NCBI GenBank assembly: GCA_014584635.1
Contig: JACTML010000075.1
Location: forward strand, 1 to 30,790
DNA: 30,790 bases
Direction: 5' to 3'
From: Nitrosomonas eutropha
GTDB lineage: Bacteria > Pseudomonadota > Gammaproteobacteria > Burkholderiales > Nitrosomonadaceae
This document shows positions 9,535-18,359 of this stretch, one piece after another. Position 1 is the first letter of the stretch, and each line of letters opens with the position of its first letter. The notes under the pieces are model-generated. The model did not search any database. It had not been told where the DNA came from and was given only the letters and a program-made list of their open reading frames with translations. Both the position numbers and the translations under genes were made by a program.

Positions 9535-10911
9535 GTGCCGCGAATTAATGTGGTTATTTTGGCAGCTGGTATGGGTAAAAGGATGCGTTCAGCACTACCC
9601 AAGGTTTTGCATCCTCTGGCGGGAAAACCTATTTTATCCCATGTTTTAGATACTGCACGAACGCTGTCTCCCGAAAAAATATGTGTCATTTATGGATATG
9701 GTGGCGAACGGGTTCGTCAAACTGTAGGTGACGACTCGAACCTTATTTGGGTCGAACAGGCGCAGCAGTTAGGGACAGGACATGCTGTAAAGCAGGCATT
9801 GCCTTATCTGGAAAAAGGCAGTGCTACATTGGTGTTATTCGGGGATGTCCCACTGGTAAAAAGTAATACACTTGAAGAATTAATTGGTAAAGCGCGTGCA
9901 GATAATCTCGTTTTACTGACTGTCGAACTGGATAATCCTACCGGATATGGCCGGATTGTGCGCGATTCTGAAACAAATCGTGTCCAAGCCATTGTAGAAG
10001 AAAAAGATGCTTTACCTTCACAGAAAGCCATTCGTGAAATTAATACAGGCATCATGATTCTTCCCAATATGTACCTGGAAAGCTGGCTCGACAGATTAAG
10101 TAACAATAATACTCAAGGCGAATATTACCTTACGGATATTATCGCAATGGCCGTAGATGATGGAATCCAGATAGAAACTTCCAATCCCTCATCCGAATGG
10201 GAAGTGGTTGGTGTTAACGACAAAGTTCAATTATCTTCCCTGGAACGTATCTATCAGCAGGATATTGCAAATAAACTGATGGAGCAGGGGGTAATGCTTG
10301 CAGATCCGGCGCGTCTGGATGTGCGGGGGAAGCTGGTTTGCGGGAATGATGTTGAAATTGATGTGAACTGTATATTTGAAGGGAATGTGCGTCTGGGTGA
10401 TGGTGTAAAAGTTAACGCAAACTGCATACTTAGGAATGTGGTGGTTTCGGATGGAACGGTTATTCATCCTTTTAGTATGCTGGAAGATACAAGAGTGGGT
10501 GAAAATTGCCGTGTCGGTCCTTATGCCCGTATTCGCCCGGGAACACAGCTTGATGATGTCGTGCATGTTGGAAATTTTGTTGAAATCAAAAACAGTCACA
10601 TAGCCTCAGGGAGTAAAGTCAATCATCTTAGCTATATTGGTGATACTGAAATGGGTAAGCAGGTGAATATTGGTGCTGGTACGATTACCTGCAATTACGA
10701 CGGTGCCTTTAAATACCGCACAATTATTGAAGACAATGTATTTATTGGCTCTGATTCGCAACTGATTGCCCCGGTGACAGTCGCGAAAGGGTCAACAATT
10801 GGTGCTGGATCTACCATTACGCGTGATACTCCTGAAGGGCAGCTGACATTATCCCGAGTTAAACAGATTAGCATTGCCCATTGGAAGCGCCCCCAGAAAA
10901 ACAAGGATTGA
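9535..10911 (+). CDS. glmU: Bifunctional GlmU: GlcN-1-P acetyltransferase / GlcNAc-1-P uridyltransferase
   Basis: GlmU makes UDP-N-acetylglucosamine, the precursor of peptidoglycan and lipopolysaccharide, in the cytoplasm. The N-terminal pyrophosphorylase domain (about residues 1-230) carries the nucleotide-binding LAAGMGKRM motif at residues 9-17. The C-terminal half (about 250-450) is a left-handed beta-helix of hexapeptide repeats with the acetyltransferase residues in GNFVEIKNSHI and INIGAGTITCNYDG-like sequence. Length 458 is normal. The start is GTG at 9535, preceded by GAGGG. It is followed 42 bases later by glmS, which supplies GlcN-6-P, so two consecutive parts of the pathway are together. 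Confidence 0.98.
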   Translation: MPRINVVILAAGMGKRMRSALPKVLHPLAGKPILSHVLDTARTLSPEKICVIYGYGGERVRQTVGDDSNLIWVEQAQQLGTGHAVKQALPYLEKGSATLVLFGDVPLVKSNTLEELIGKARADNLVLLTVELDNPTGYGRIVRDSETNRVQAIVEEKDALPSQKAIREINTGIMILPNMYLESWLDRLSNNNTQGEYYLTDIIAMAVDDGIQIETSNPSSEWEVVGVNDKVQLSSLERIYQQDIANKLMEQGVMLADPARLDVRGKLVCGNDVEIDVNCIFEGNVRLGDGVKVNANCILRNVVVSDGTVIHPFSMLEDTRVGENCRVGPYARIRPGTQLDDVVHVGNFVEIKNSHIASGSKVNHLSYIGDTEMGKQVNIGAGTITCNYDGAFKYRTIIEDNVFIGSDSQLIAPVTVAKGSTIGAGSTITRDTPEGQLTLSRVKQISIAHWKRPQKNKD

Positions 10912-10953
10912 TACCTTTTTATACACGATAAGAAGCTGAGTAGAGGATAGGTT

Positions 10954-12801
10954 ATGTGCGGTATTGTAGGTGCGATTGCAAAAAATAATGTTGTGCCGTT
11001 TTTGCTGGAAGGATTGTCCAGGCTCGAATATCGTGGCTATGATTCAGCCGGAATTGTAGTTGCTGATGGTGCACTGCAACGATTACGGACAACAGGCCGT
11101 GTTTCTGAGTTGAGCAAACTGGCCCATACTACGGGGACATCAGGCCTTACCGGTATCGCACATACGCGTTGGGCAACACACGGCGCGCCGTCTGAGCGCA
11201 ATGCTCATCCGCATTTTTCCGGTGATCAGAGAAAAATTGCGGTTGTGCATAACGGTATTATCGAGAATCATGAAACTCTTCGACAACGCTTGCAGCAAGA
11301 TGGCTTTGAATTTCTGTCGGATACTGATACCGAAGTCATTGCACACCTGATTTCATTTCATTTACGTAAAACTGACGATTTGCTGGACGCCGTTTGTCGC
11401 TCTCTGGCCGAACTGCGAGGAGCGTATGCAATTGCGGTTATCGAAGAATCGCGTCAGGATCGTATTATCGTCGCCAGAAATGGTGCGCCATTGCTGCTTG
11501 GAATAGGTGATGATGGTTTCTATGCCGCTTCTGATGCATCCGCACTGGTACAAGTGACACAGCAGGTTATCTATCTTGAAGAAGGAGATGTTGCGGAGTT
11601 ATCCGATCACGGTTATCGGATTCTGAACTGTCTGAACACCGTGGCCGGCTGCGAGGTGTCACGGAACGTAACCCAAAGCAGCTTAACGCGGGATGCTGTG
11701 GAACTGGGACCGTATTCGCATTTCATGCAAAAAGAGATCTTTGAGCAGCCGGTTGCCGTGGCAAATACCCTGGAAATGGTACTGAATGCACAATCAGCCT
11801 CTCCTCAATTATTTGGTAGTAAAGCACAGGAGATTTTTGCTCAAACGCAGGGAATACTGATTCTCGCCTGTGGAACCAGCTACCATGCCGGCCTGGTTGC
11901 AAAATACTGGCTGGAAACCATAGCAAGGCTTCCCTGTAATGTCGAAATTGCCAGTGAATATCGTTATCGTGATCCGATTGCTGATCCGGCTACGCTGGTT
12001 GTGGGTATCTCCCAATCTGGAGAAACTGCGGACACCCTGGCGGCTTTAAGTTATGCCAAATCACTGGGACATCGCTACAGTCTGGCCATTTGTAACGTAC
12101 CGGAAAGTGCTCTGATCAGACAAACTGATCTGCGCTTCCTGACACGCGCCGGCCCGGAAATTGGTGTGGCCTCCACAAAAGCATTTACGACACAGCTGGC
12201 TGTTTTACTGCTGCTGACAGCAGTGCTGGCCAAAATGCGCAATAAGCTTTCATCACAAGAGGAGCAGGATTTGATTGCTGCATTGCGACATTTACCCGTG
12301 GCGATTCAACGCGCACTCCAAAGTGAACCGGAAATCAAGCAATGGTCTGGCGATTTCTCACAAAAACATCATGCCTTGTTCCTGGGGCGGGGCGTGCATT
12401 ACCCGATTGCACTGGAAGGTGCATTGAAACTCAAGGAAATTTCGTATATTCATGCGGAAGCTTACGCCGCCGGTGAACTGAAGCATGGCCCGCTTGCGCT
12501 GGTGGATAGTGGCATGCCTATTGTTGCCATTGCTCCCAATGATGCACTCCTGGAAAAGCTCAAATCTAACTTGCAAGAAGTGCGTGCACGCGGTGGGCAG
12601 CTATACGTATTTGCTGATGCGGATTCCCAAATCGAAGCCAGCGATGGCGTCCACATCATTCGCCTGGCTGAATATGGCGGCGTACTCAGCCCCATCATGC
12701 ACACCATTCCACTGCAATTATTGGCTTATCATGTTGCCCTGCAAAAGGGCACTGATGTTGATAAACCTAGAAACCTGGCGAAATCCGTTACAGTTGAATG
12801 A
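10954..12801 (+). CDS. glmS: Glutamine--fructose-6-phosphate aminotransferase (isomerizing)
   Basis: GlmS converts fructose-6-phosphate and glutamine to glucosamine-6-phosphate, the entry step to amino sugars. Cys2 in MCGIVGAIA is the N-terminal nucleophile of the glutaminase domain (about residues 1-240), with the HTRWATHG and [12 protein letters not shown] motifs. Two SIS sugar-isomerase domains follow (about 290-430 and 460-600), with [15 protein letters not shown] and [13 protein letters not shown] in the first. The C terminus ends in the conserved KSVTVE. Length 615 is standard. AGAGGATAG precedes the ATG. No ribozyme space exists upstream (the glmU gap is only 42 bases). Confidence 0.98.
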   Translation: MCGIVGAIAKNNVVPFLLEGLSRLEYRGYDSAGIVVADGALQRLRTTGRVSELSKLAHTTGTSGLTGIAHTRWATHGAPSERNAHPHFSGDQRKIAVVHNGIIENHETLRQRLQQDGFEFLSDTDTEVIAHLISFHLRKTDDLLDAVCRSLAELRGAYAIAVIEESRQDRIIVARNGAPLLLGIGDDGFYAASDASALVQVTQQVIYLEEGDVAELSDHGYRILNCLNTVAGCEVSRNVTQSSLTRDAVELGPYSHFMQKEIFEQPVAVANTLEMVLNAQSASPQLFGSKAQEIFAQTQGILILACGTSYHAGLVAKYWLETIARLPCNVEIASEYRYRDPIADPATLVVGISQSGETADTLAALSYAKSLGHRYSLAICNVPESALIRQTDLRFLTRAGPEIGVASTKAFTTQLAVLLLLTAVLAKMRNKLSSQEEQDLIAALRHLPVAIQRALQSEPEIKQWSGDFSQKHHALFLGRGVHYPIALEGALKLKEISYIHAEAYAAGELKHGPLALVDSGMPIVAIAPNDALLEKLKSNLQEVRARGGQLYVFADADSQIEASDGVHIIRLAEYGGVLSPIMHTIPLQLLAYHVALQKGTDVDKPRNLAKSVTVE

Positions 12802-12857
12802 TCGAATAGTTGTGTTTTTCAGCTGACGAATCAAAATAACCTGTTCCTGATCCGCAG

Positions 12858-12896
12858 ATAAAGCATGTGGCGATGCGTAACCGCAGCATGCTTTAT
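12858..12896. repeat. Hairpin 1 of a tandem pair upstream of yebC
   Basis: ATAAAGCATG (12858-12867) and CATGCTTTAT (12887-12896) are perfect 10-bp inverted arms around a 19-base loop. There is no T run after the stem, so it is not a standard intrinsic terminator. It abuts a second hairpin with no gap. Confidence 0.75.
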
Positions 12897-12924
12897 ACAA
12901 TGCTGCCGGAATGGTAGCATTGTA
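12896..12924. repeat. Hairpin 2 of a tandem pair upstream of yebC
   Basis: TACAATGCTGCC (12896-12907) pairs with GGTAGCATTGTA (12913-12924) to give a 12-bp stem with one G-T pair and a five-base loop GGAAT. It ends 25 bases before the yebC start codon and is not followed by a T run. It shares the GCAT/ATGC core with hairpin 1. Confidence 0.8.
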
Positions 12925-12949
12925 GCCTTTCAATGAGTAGAGGAAGTCA

Positions 12950-13675
12950 ATGGCTGGTCATAGTAAATGGGCCAATATTAAGCATAAGAAGGCCGCACAG
13001 GATGCCAGACGAGGAAAGATTTTTACTCGTCTGATCAAGGAGATTACAGTTGCTGCCCGCTTGGGTGGAGGGGATCCAAACAGTAATCCCCGGTTAAGGC
13101 TGGCGATGGATAAAGCCTTTGGACATAACATGCCAAAGGATAATGTCGAACGTGCGATCAAACGTGGAAGCGGCGAGCTTGAAGGTGTCAACTACGAAGA
13201 AATTCGCTATGAGGGTTACGGCGTATCCGGCGCAGCTGTCATGGTTGACTGTATGACAGATAACCGCACGCGGACAGTAGCGGATGTTCGTCATGCATTT
13301 ACCAAGCACGGCGGTAACCTGGGAACGGATGGTTCTGTCGCATACCTGTTTACTCATTGCGGTCAATTGCTATTTGCACCGGGTATTAGCGAAGCGCAAT
13401 TGCTGGAAGCCGCACTGGAAGCCGGTGCCGAGGATGTAATCAGCAATGAGGATGGCAGCCTGGAAATTATTACGAATCCGGATGCATTTGTATCTGTCAA
13501 GGACAAGCTGGAAACGGCCGGTTTTGTAGCTGAACTGGCTGAGGTAACCTGGAAGCCGGAGAATGAAGTACAGCTGCAAGGTGATGATGCGACCAGAATG
13601 CAGAAGCTGCTGGATGCATTGGAAGATCTGGATGACGTACAAGATGTCTATACCACGGCAGTCCTGGATATCTGA
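12950..13675 (+). CDS. yebC: YebC/PmpR-family protein
   Basis: This conserved protein family was long annotated as a transcriptional regulator; more recent work links members to relieving ribosome stalling (TACO1-type translation factors). The start [26 protein letters not shown] N-terminus is diagnostic (first 20 residues shown in the sequence), followed by [34 protein letters not shown] and [19 protein letters not shown]. The 241-residue length is exact for the family. AGAGGAAGT precedes the ATG. It adjoins ruvCAB, a very common arrangement in proteobacteria, and ruvC starts two bases after its stop codon, implying cotranscription. Confidence 0.97.
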   Translation: MAGHSKWANIKHKKAAQDARRGKIFTRLIKEITVAARLGGGDPNSNPRLRLAMDKAFGHNMPKDNVERAIKRGSGELEGVNYEEIRYEGYGVSGAAVMVDCMTDNRTRTVADVRHAFTKHGGNLGTDGSVAYLFTHCGQLLFAPGISEAQLLEAALEAGAEDVISNEDGSLEIITNPDAFVSVKDKLETAGFVAELAEVTWKPENEVQLQGDDATRMQKLLDALEDLDDVQDVYTTAVLDI

Positions 13676-13677
13676 TC

Positions 13678-14211
13678 TTGTTATATTCCGGCAAAGGTAC
13701 CCGCATACTGGGGATTGATCCCGGTCTGCGCATAACAGGTTTTGGTGTTATCGAAAAAACCGGGAATCAGTTAACCTACCTCGGGAGTGGCTGCGTGGTC
13801 ACTGAAAAATCCAGCTTGCCAGAGCGTCTGAAAACCATCCTCAACGGGTTGAATGAAATTATTTTGCAGCATCAGCCAGAGCAGGTTGCTGTGGAACAGG
13901 TTTTTGTCAATATCAATCCCAGATCAACACTGTTGCTTGGGCAGGCGCGCGGTGCTGCAATCAGCGCCGCCGTTCTTCATGAACTTTCCGTGTACGAATA
14001 TACTGCTTTGCAAATCAAGCAATCTGTAGTGGGTAATGGTCATGCGCGGAAAGAACAGGTACAGGAAATGGTCATGCGATTATTAAGGCTGAGCACGCGC
14101 CCCCGTACAGATGCAGCCGATGCGCTGGCTTGTGCTATCTGCCATGCGCATGGGGGAACAGGTTTGCTGGCTGTGAGCATGTGTAATTACCTGAAGCGAG
14201 GTAGTTTGTGA
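13678..14211 (+). CDS. ruvC: Crossover junction endodeoxyribonuclease RuvC
   Basis: RuvC cuts Holliday junctions symmetrically during recombination repair. The four catalytic acidic residues are visible as Asp14 (LGIDPG), Glu73 (VEQVF), Asp145 and Asp148 (TDAADALA), each seven positions later than in the Escherichia coli enzyme, consistent with a short N-terminal extension. The start is a TTG at 13678, two bases after yebC; no later start codon exists before the essential Asp14, so the TTG is the best choice, although the ribosome binding site is weak. It overlaps ruvA by four bases. Confidence 0.96.
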   Translation: MLYSGKGTRILGIDPGLRITGFGVIEKTGNQLTYLGSGCVVTEKSSLPERLKTILNGLNEIILQHQPEQVAVEQVFVNINPRSTLLLGQARGAAISAAVLHELSVYEYTALQIKQSVVGNGHARKEQVQEMVMRLLRLSTRPRTDAADALACAICHAHGGTGLLAVSMCNYLKRGSL

Positions 14212-14792
14212 TTGGCAGAATTACCGGGACACTGCTCGAAAAACACCCTCCATTGGTGCTGATGGATGTCAACGGCATTGGTTATGAAATTGATGTGCCG
14301 ATGAGCACTTTTTGTAAACTGCCTGATATTGGTGAAAAGGTAACACTCCATACCCATTTCTGGGTGCGGGAAGAGGCGCATTTGTTATTTGGTTTTATGA
14401 CAGAGCAGGAGCGTGTGCTTTTCCGCCAGCTTACAAAAATATCCGGTATTGGTGCGAGAACAGGTTTGGCAATTTTATCCGGCCTGAGCGTTGCAGATCT
14501 TCATCAGGCGGTAGTGGCGCAAGACAGTATGCGTTTGACCAAGGTCCCCGGAATTGGGAAAAAGACAGCAGAACGGCTATTGCTGGAGTTGCGCGACCGG
14601 ATCAGTCCGTTATCAGCTCTTTCTGAAACAGGAGGCACTATGTCTGTTGTTGACAAGGACGTTCTCTCTGCGTTATTGGCGCTGGGCTATAATGATCGCG
14701 AAGCCAATCGGGCGTTGGAGCAATTGTCGGAAGGCGTTACGGTATCTGACGGCATTATGCAGTCACTAAAATTTTTATCAAAAGTCAAATAG
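14208..14792 (+). CDS. ruvA: Holliday junction branch migration protein RuvA
   Basis: RuvA tetramers bind the four-way junction and load the RuvB motor. The N-terminal OB fold starts [14 protein letters not shown]; helix-hairpin-helix DNA-binding motifs are seen in [16 protein letters not shown] and [19 protein letters not shown]; the C-terminal domain that contacts RuvB ends the protein (about residues 148-194). Length 194 is normal. It starts with GTG inside the ruvC stop region (GTGA, four-base overlap), indicating translational coupling. Confidence 0.97.
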   Translation: MIGRITGTLLEKHPPLVLMDVNGIGYEIDVPMSTFCKLPDIGEKVTLHTHFWVREEAHLLFGFMTEQERVLFRQLTKISGIGARTGLAILSGLSVADLHQAVVAQDSMRLTKVPGIGKKTAERLLLELRDRISPLSALSETGGTMSVVDKDVLSALLALGYNDREANRALEQLSEGVTVSDGIMQSLKFLSKVK

Positions 14793-14810
14793 TGCACTGG
14801 CTGGGCTTGA

Positions 14811-15851
14811 ATGATTGAATCAGACAGAATTATTACCGCTTCTCCGTTTTCTTCCAGGGAAGAAGCAATAGAACGTGCGCTTCGGCCTGTCCAGCTGAAC
14901 GATTATGTCGGTCAGGAAAGAATTCGTGAACAGCTGAATATTTTTATTAAGGCAGCCAGACAAAGAAAAGAAGCGCTGGATCATGTACTGTTATTTGGTC
15001 CGCCTGGGCTGGGCAAAACAACGCTTGCCCATATTATCGCGCGCGAAATGGGTGTTAATTTGCGCCAGACTTCTGGACCGGTGCTTGAGCGCGCCGGTGA
15101 TCTGGCAGCTCTGCTGACCAATCTGGAAGCAAATGACGTTTTGTTCATCGATGAAATCCACCGACTTTCACCCGTCGTTGAGGAAATCTTGTATCCGGCG
15201 ATGGAAGATTATCAGCTGGATATCATGATTGGCGAAGGGGTAGCGGCAAGATCAGTCAAAATTGATTTACCAAGCTTTACCTTGGTAGGTGCAACGACAC
15301 GTGCAGGAATGCTGACCAATCCGTTAAGAGACCGTTTCGGAATTGTTTCCCGTCTGGAATTTTATACCACTGATGAACTTGGCAAGATTGTAGCGCGCTC
15401 CGCCGGATTGCTTGATATTGGCATTACTGATGATGGTGCCAGAGAGATCGCATGCCGGTCACGGGGGACACCACGGATAGCGAATCGATTATTACGCAGG
15501 GTACGTGACTTTGCTGAAGTCCGAGCGAACGGACAGATTGATCGCCAGGTGGCAGATGCTGCCCTGCAAATGCTGGATGTTGATGCGATTGGTCTGGATG
15601 TGCTGGATAGAAAACTGTTGCTGGCAGTTCTGGAAAAATTTGGAGGAGGGCCGGTCGGCGTAGATAATCTGGCAGCAGCTATCAATGAGGAACGCGACAC
15701 GATTGAAGAAGTACTGGAGCCTTACCTCATTCAGCAGGGATTTTTGCAGCGTACCCCGCGCGGCCGCATGGCAACAGCCATGACTTATCAGCATTTTGAT
15801 ATTATCCCATCACAACAGGCCGCAACACCCAATTTGTTTGATCCGGATTAA
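14811..15851 (+). CDS. ruvB: Holliday junction branch migration ATPase RuvB
   Basis: RuvB is the AAA+ hexameric motor that pumps DNA through the RuvA-bound junction. Walker A is GPPGLGKT at residues 63-70, Walker B is FIDEIHRL at about 112-119, and sensor 1 lies in LVGATTRAG. The C-terminal winged-helix domain (about residues 260-335) includes [20 protein letters not shown] and the RTPRGRMAT loop. Length 346 is standard. It starts 18 bases after ruvA and completes the ruvCAB set. Confidence 0.98.
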   Translation: MIESDRIITASPFSSREEAIERALRPVQLNDYVGQERIREQLNIFIKAARQRKEALDHVLLFGPPGLGKTTLAHIIAREMGVNLRQTSGPVLERAGDLAALLTNLEANDVLFIDEIHRLSPVVEEILYPAMEDYQLDIMIGEGVAARSVKIDLPSFTLVGATTRAGMLTNPLRDRFGIVSRLEFYTTDELGKIVARSAGLLDIGITDDGAREIACRSRGTPRIANRLLRRVRDFAEVRANGQIDRQVADAALQMLDVDAIGLDVLDRKLLLAVLEKFGGGPVGVDNLAAAINEERDTIEEVLEPYLIQQGFLQRTPRGRMATAMTYQHFDIIPSQQAATPNLFDPD

Positions 15852-15910
15852 AACCCGGCAAGTTTACAAACCAGGAATTCAATACCTTTCCACAGAATAT
15901 TTCTATAAAA

Positions 15911-16324
15911 ATGAAAGCTGCTTTTATTTATCCCGTACGTGTTTACTACCAGGATACGGATACAGGAGGCGTTGTGTACCATGGTTCTTATCTCAATTTT
16001 ATGGAGCGCGCCCGTTACGAATGGTTGCGTGACCTGGGATTTACAGTGGATACCATGATCCGGTCACATAAAATGATTTTTCTTATCCGCTCACTCAGCA
16101 TCGAATATTTCAAACCGGCTGTACTGGATGATCTGCTGGAGATAACCGTGGAAGTGGTCGAAATGGGCAGAAGCAGAATAACGTTGCAGCAGCAGATTGT
16201 GCGCGAACAGAGTACACTTGCCAGCGCAACTGTTCATGCAGTATGTGTCGGGTCGGATACGCTGAAGCCAATCAGTATTCCAGTACCACTTCGTCAGAAA
16301 ATAGAAAACAGCCATAATGAGTAA
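15911..16324 (+). CDS. ybgC: Tol-Pal associated acyl-CoA thioesterase YbgC
   Basis: YbgC is a hot-dog-fold thioesterase encoded at the head of most tol-pal operons; its link to envelope function is not fully settled, with roles in phospholipid synthesis proposed. The active-site region YYQDTDTGGVVYHGSYLNF carries Asp17, the catalytic aspartate by comparison with the Haemophilus enzyme, followed by MERARYEWLRDLG. The 137-residue length fits the family. No strong ribosome binding site is seen before the ATG at 15911. Its end overlaps tolQ by eight bases, suggesting coupled translation. Confidence 0.95.
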   Translation: MKAAFIYPVRVYYQDTDTGGVVYHGSYLNFMERARYEWLRDLGFTVDTMIRSHKMIFLIRSLSIEYFKPAVLDDLLEITVEVVEMGRSRITLQQQIVREQSTLASATVHAVCVGSDTLKPISIPVPLRQKIENSHNE

Positions 16325-17021
16325 AACCATTACCCAGGATTTATCATTCCTTCATTTGATTGGTGGAGCAAGCCTGCCCGTACAACTGGTCATGCTGCTG
16401 TTGTTATTGGCTTCGCTTGTTTCCTGGTGGTTTATCTTCAGAAAATTATTCACCCTTCGCCAGGAGATTAAACAGACCGATGAATTTGAAAGTGTATTCT
16501 GGCGTGGATCGGATTTGAATGCGCTGTATCAGCGGGCGGCCAGTGCGCGCCATGTGGCCGGCAGCATGGAGCGAATTTTTGAAGCCGGATTTCGCGAATT
16601 TACCAAATACCAGTCAGGAGTTGATATCGGGCCTGTCATGGATAGCACGCGCGGCGCGATGCGGGCGGTTTACCAGCGGGAAATGGACAGGCTTGAGTCG
16701 CATTTGTCATTTCTGGCTACCGTTGGGTCTGTAAGCCCGTATGTTGGATTGTTCGGAACAGTATGGGGGATCATGAATGCTTTTCGTGAGTTGTCCAATG
16801 TTGGCCAGGCGACCATCGCGCATGTTGCGCCGGGTATTGCCGAAGCGTTGATTGCAACCGCAATGGGACTTTTTGCAGCAATTCCGGCAGTGATTGCGTA
16901 TAACCGCTATGCCAGCGATACCGCTCAACTGGCCACGCGCTATGAAAGTTTTATAGAGGAAGTGTCCAATGTATTGCAGCGCCGTGTAGCTAAACCACGG
17001 GATATGGCAAACTTCTCATGA
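16317..17021 (+). CDS. tolQ: Tol-Pal system motor protein TolQ
   Basis: TolQ forms the inner-membrane proton channel with TolR that energises TolA; it belongs to the MotA/TolQ/ExbB family. Three membrane segments are visible (about residues 17-40, 135-158 and 168-192), with the large cytoplasmic loop between the first two. The LATVGSVSPYVGLFGTVWGI segment and the GIAEALIATAMGLFAAIPAV helix are family signatures. Length 234 is usual. Overlaps ybgC by eight and tolR by four bases. Confidence 0.97.
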   Translation: MSKTITQDLSFLHLIGGASLPVQLVMLLLLLASLVSWWFIFRKLFTLRQEIKQTDEFESVFWRGSDLNALYQRAASARHVAGSMERIFEAGFREFTKYQSGVDIGPVMDSTRGAMRAVYQREMDRLESHLSFLATVGSVSPYVGLFGTVWGIMNAFRELSNVGQATIAHVAPGIAEALIATAMGLFAAIPAVIAYNRYASDTAQLATRYESFIEEVSNVLQRRVAKPRDMANFS

Positions 17022-17434
17022 GTCAGCGTCGCAGTAAACGCCGGTTGATGAATGAAATCAATGTCGTGCCGTATATCGATGTCATGCTGGTGTTGCTGAT
17101 CATTTTTATGATTACGGCGCCCCTCATTCAACCCAGCCAGATCGAGCTGCCTGAAATCGGCAAATCGGCTGCTCCGCCAGCAGAGCCTTTGGAAGTTACC
17201 ATTGCCTCAAATGGGAAGCTTACACTACGTGATCGCGCTGGTACGAATGAGGAACAGCAGGTGAATCGCAATCAGCTGGTGGAATTGATCAAAGCCAGGC
17301 AGGCACAGAATGCCGATCAACCTGTTGTAATTGCAGCGGATAAAAATATTCGTTACGAGGAAGTAATTCAGGTAATGGATATGCTGCAGCAGCAACAAAT
17401 CCGTAAAATCGGATTGTTAACCAAGTCAAAATAA
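17018..17434 (+). CDS. tolR: Tol-Pal system protein TolR
   Basis: TolR is the periplasmic partner of the TolQ channel (ExbD/TolR family). A basic N-terminus (RRSKRRLMNEINVVPYID) leads into one membrane helix, with Asp21 in YIDVMLVLLIIFMIT as the conserved proton-relay aspartate. The periplasmic domain (about residues 50-138) includes VVIAADKNIRYEEVIQVMD, typical of the family. The ATG lies in the four-base overlap with the tolQ stop codon. Confidence 0.97.
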   Translation: MSQRRSKRRLMNEINVVPYIDVMLVLLIIFMITAPLIQPSQIELPEIGKSAAPPAEPLEVTIASNGKLTLRDRAGTNEEQQVNRNQLVELIKARQAQNADQPVVIAADKNIRYEEVIQVMDMLQQQQIRKIGLLTKSK

Positions 17435-17452
17435 CTATCGGGGTGATGCGCA

Positions 17453-18334
17453 ATGGTCCGGCTGCCCGGGAATAAGAGCGAACCGGGAAAACTGCGTGCA
17501 GCATTCTTTGCCCTGTTGGTGCATGTGGTGTTTCTTGCTTTGCTGGTATTTGGCCTGAACTGGAAGAATGAGGCACCTGAAGCATTATCTGTTGATTTGT
17601 GGGCAGATCTGCCCTCGCACCCGATCAAGCCTGCAGCACCTGTTGCGAAAACGACGTCTCAACCCAAACCGGTCAAGCCACAACCGCAACCGCAACCGCA
17701 ACAGAAAACTCAACCGCAGCCTCAGCCGGTGATCAAAGCAGCGCCTCCTCCAGTACGTAAACCCGAGATTGCTTTGAAAGATAAAACGGAAAAGCCGCAC
17801 CCTGAAAAGGAAGTGAAAAAGCCGGAGCCGGTGAAAAAAGAAGCACCAAAAGAAGCACCCACCCAAAAAACAGTGGAAAAACCTGTACCTAAAGAAGCGA
17901 TAAAGAAACCCGAGCCGATCAAGAAAGAGACACCTAAAATCGAGCCTGCTAAAAAAGTTGAACAAAAAGATGATGCTCAGCAGCGGGCTGAAGCACACAA
18001 ACAGGCACAGCAACAGGAACAGCAGATGGCTGCAGCTCAAGCCAGAGCAATGGGTGAGATTGAAAAATACAAGGCGATGATTCAGGCTAAAATCCGCAGC
18101 CGGATTATCATGCCACCGGATCTTCCTGGCAATCCTGCGGCTGAATTTACTGTGACCCTGCTCCCGGGAGGGGATGTCCTGACGGTAATATTGCGTAAAT
18201 CAAGTGGTTATCCTGTTTTTGATGATGCGGTGGAAAGAGCGATTTATCTGGCCAAACCTTTGCCTTTGCCGCCAGATCCGGGATTGTTTAGTGCGTTTCG
18301 TAATTTAAATCTGGCTGTTTATTATCGTGAATAA
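17453..18334 (+). CDS. tolA: Cell envelope integrity protein TolA
   Basis: TolA spans the periplasm and links the TolQR motor to Pal and TolB. It has one membrane anchor (about residues 15-37), then a long low-complexity stretch rich in Pro, Gln, Lys and Glu (about 55-185), a short Gln/Ala-rich helix, and the C-terminal globular domain (about 205-293) starting near GEIEKYKAMIQAKIRSRI and including SSGYPVFDDAVERAI. At 293 residues it is shorter than the Escherichia coli protein, and the central part is proline-lysine rich instead of a long alanine-rich helix. The encoding DNA includes near-perfect hexamer repeats at 17678-17701. The start ATG follows GGGGTGATG. Confidence 0.94.
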   Translation: MVRLPGNKSEPGKLRAAFFALLVHVVFLALLVFGLNWKNEAPEALSVDLWADLPSHPIKPAAPVAKTTSQPKPVKPQPQPQPQQKTQPQPQPVIKAAPPPVRKPEIALKDKTEKPHPEKEVKKPEPVKKEAPKEAPTQKTVEKPVPKEAIKKPEPIKKETPKIEPAKKVEQKDDAQQRAEAHKQAQQQEQQMAAAQARAMGEIEKYKAMIQAKIRSRIIMPPDLPGNPAAEFTVTLLPGGDVLTVILRKSSGYPVFDDAVERAIYLAKPLPLPPDPGLFSAFRNLNLAVYYRE

Positions 18335-18359
18335 TCTTTGATTCACCCTACAACATGGC

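Noticed and set aside
10912..10953. Possible glmS ribozyme or riboswitch before glmS
   Set aside because: The gap is only 42 bases and shows no ribozyme structure; that ribozyme is known mainly from Gram-positive bacteria.
17585..18040. Long minus-strand open frame (151 codons) opposite tolA
   Set aside because: It is the shadow of the Lys/Pro/Gln-rich tolA linker; the translation is an artificial Phe/Leu/Arg-rich string.
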